5,232 nt of DNA from Patescibacteria group bacterium (GTDB taxonomy: Bacteria; Patescibacteriota; Microgenomatia; UBA12405; JAHJSD01). The stretch lies in contig JAHJSD010000048.1 of assembly GCA_018830585.1 (NCBI GenBank), positions 1-5,232 on the forward strand, given 5' to 3'. A program made the position numbers and the translations under genes. The stretch's first letter is position 1. Each line of letters starts with the position of its first letter. The notes beneath the pieces are model-generated. The model worked only from the letters and a program-made list of their open reading frames with translations. It had not been told where the DNA came from and did not search any database. Below, piece by piece: positions 4,647 through 5,232 of this stretch.

Positions 4647-5232
4647 ATGATTAAAAAAGTGAAAAAAGTTCTAAACCGGCTGGAAAATTTAAAGCTGATT
4701 AACCTTTTGACCATCTTTGCTTTGCTTTCGGTGGCGGTTGGTCTAATCTTTTTACTTAAAAAACCGGTTAAGGAGATTTCCGCCGCTTGGTTTAACGACA
4801 ATTGGCTTTATAGGAAAGCGGTGGAAATAACCAACTCCGGCTCGGCCATTTCCAGTGAACGTAAAATCAAAATCGACGTCGATACTGCCGCTCTGATTAC
4901 CGCCGGTAAAATGCAGTCAGATTGTGATGATATCCGCTTTACCGATAACAATGGAAAACTCCTCGACTACTTTATTGATACCAATGAAGCTGACTGCAAC
5001 AATGCCTCAACGGATTTTTACGTCAAGCTGTCCCAGATTCTTACCGGAGGCCAGATGGTCTATATATACTATGGGAATCCCTCAGCAAGTTCCGTTCGCA
5101 GCAATGACTTTTTCGCCCCCGACACTATCGGTATCGGTCTAAAAGGTTACTGGAAAATGGACGAGGCTTCTGCCAACACCTGTCCCGGAGGCGCAAACGA
5201 TTCGTGTGATTCTGCTACTATCAACGACGGAG
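4647..5232 (+). CDS. Membrane-anchored DUF2341 + LamG-like surface protein, N-terminal part
   Basis: The frame runs from ATG 4647 off the window end; 195 residues are visible. A basic N-terminus and hydrophobic helix (~17-37, LINLLTIFALLSVAVGLIFLL) indicate a signal anchor. AWFNDNWLYRKAVEI (47-61), then DCDDIRFTDNNGKLLDYFI (92-110), a TDFYVKLSQI stretch and MVYIYYGNPSASS (137-149) form a DUF2341 domain, an extracellular beta-sandwich common in CPR and archaeal surface proteins. GLKGYWKMDEA (164-174) is the usual opening of a following LamG/concanavalin-like domain, with Cys-containing loops just after it. No Shine-Dalgarno is seen. A six-codon frame (ATG 4630) ends in TGA overlapping the start as ATGA (4647-4650), which could couple translation. 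The role is probably surface display or glycan binding. Confidence 0.85.
   Translation, partial: MIKKVKKVLNRLENLKLINLLTIFALLSVAVGLIFLLKKPVKEISAAWFNDNWLYRKAVEITNSGSAISSERKIKIDVDTAALITAGKMQSDCDDIRFTDNNGKLLDYFIDTNEADCNNASTDFYVKLSQILTGGQMVYIYYGNPSASSVRSNDFFAPDTIGIGLKGYWKMDEASANTCPGGANDSCDSATINDG

Noticed and set aside
4924..5142. 72-codon + strand frame
   Set aside because: It overlaps the DUF2341 gene in another frame; the DUF2341 frame has clear domain motifs.

Overview
The window looks like part of a Candidate Phyla Radiation (Patescibacteria, probably Microgenomates-like) genome. This is inferred from gene style alone: secreted proteins with DUF2341, LamG-like and WapA/Rhs-type modules, a stalk-like protein ending in an FNWWII-type C-terminus, a four-helix-bundle (23S rRNA intervening-sequence family) protein, and intergenic spaces packed with short palindromic repeats. 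No rRNA or other phylogenetic marker is present, so this is an inference. Long reading frames close with TAG or TAA and contain no internal TGA, so the standard code fits.

Layout, all genes on the + strand: (1) 3-1037, the C-terminal part of a stalk- or fibre-like surface protein whose start lies outside the window. (2) 1038-1469, a gene-free spacer holding at least five unrelated repeat or hairpin elements. (3) 1470-3539, a 689-residue secreted protein with a membrane-anchor or signal segment, a WapA/Rhs-like YPVIIDPT module, an unrecognised middle domain, a concanavalin/LamG-like domain, a Pro/Thr linker and a repeated EGVK tail. (4) 3584-4384, a four-helix-bundle protein with a strongly palindromic DNA element inserted in frame. 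(5) 4385-4646, a spacer built largely of a 10-nt repeat (consensus about NTCCTTTANN) in inverted arrangement, with duplicated leader segments. (6) 4647 to the window end, the N-terminal part of a membrane-anchored DUF2341 plus LamG protein.

Three of the four genes encode export-targeted or extracellular beta-rich proteins, so the region looks like a cell-surface or adhesion locus. The four-helix-bundle protein is the odd one out. It sits beside the decamer array, and its own 3' coding region carries sequence resembling that array. The most unusual features are the palindromic element translated within the four-helix-bundle gene, the helical-turn-spaced decamer array, and the uncharacterised middle domain of the 689-residue protein. 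No complete, recognisable defence, mobile or diversity-generating system is visible, and any system-level role for the four-helix-bundle protein and its repeats is a hypothesis.
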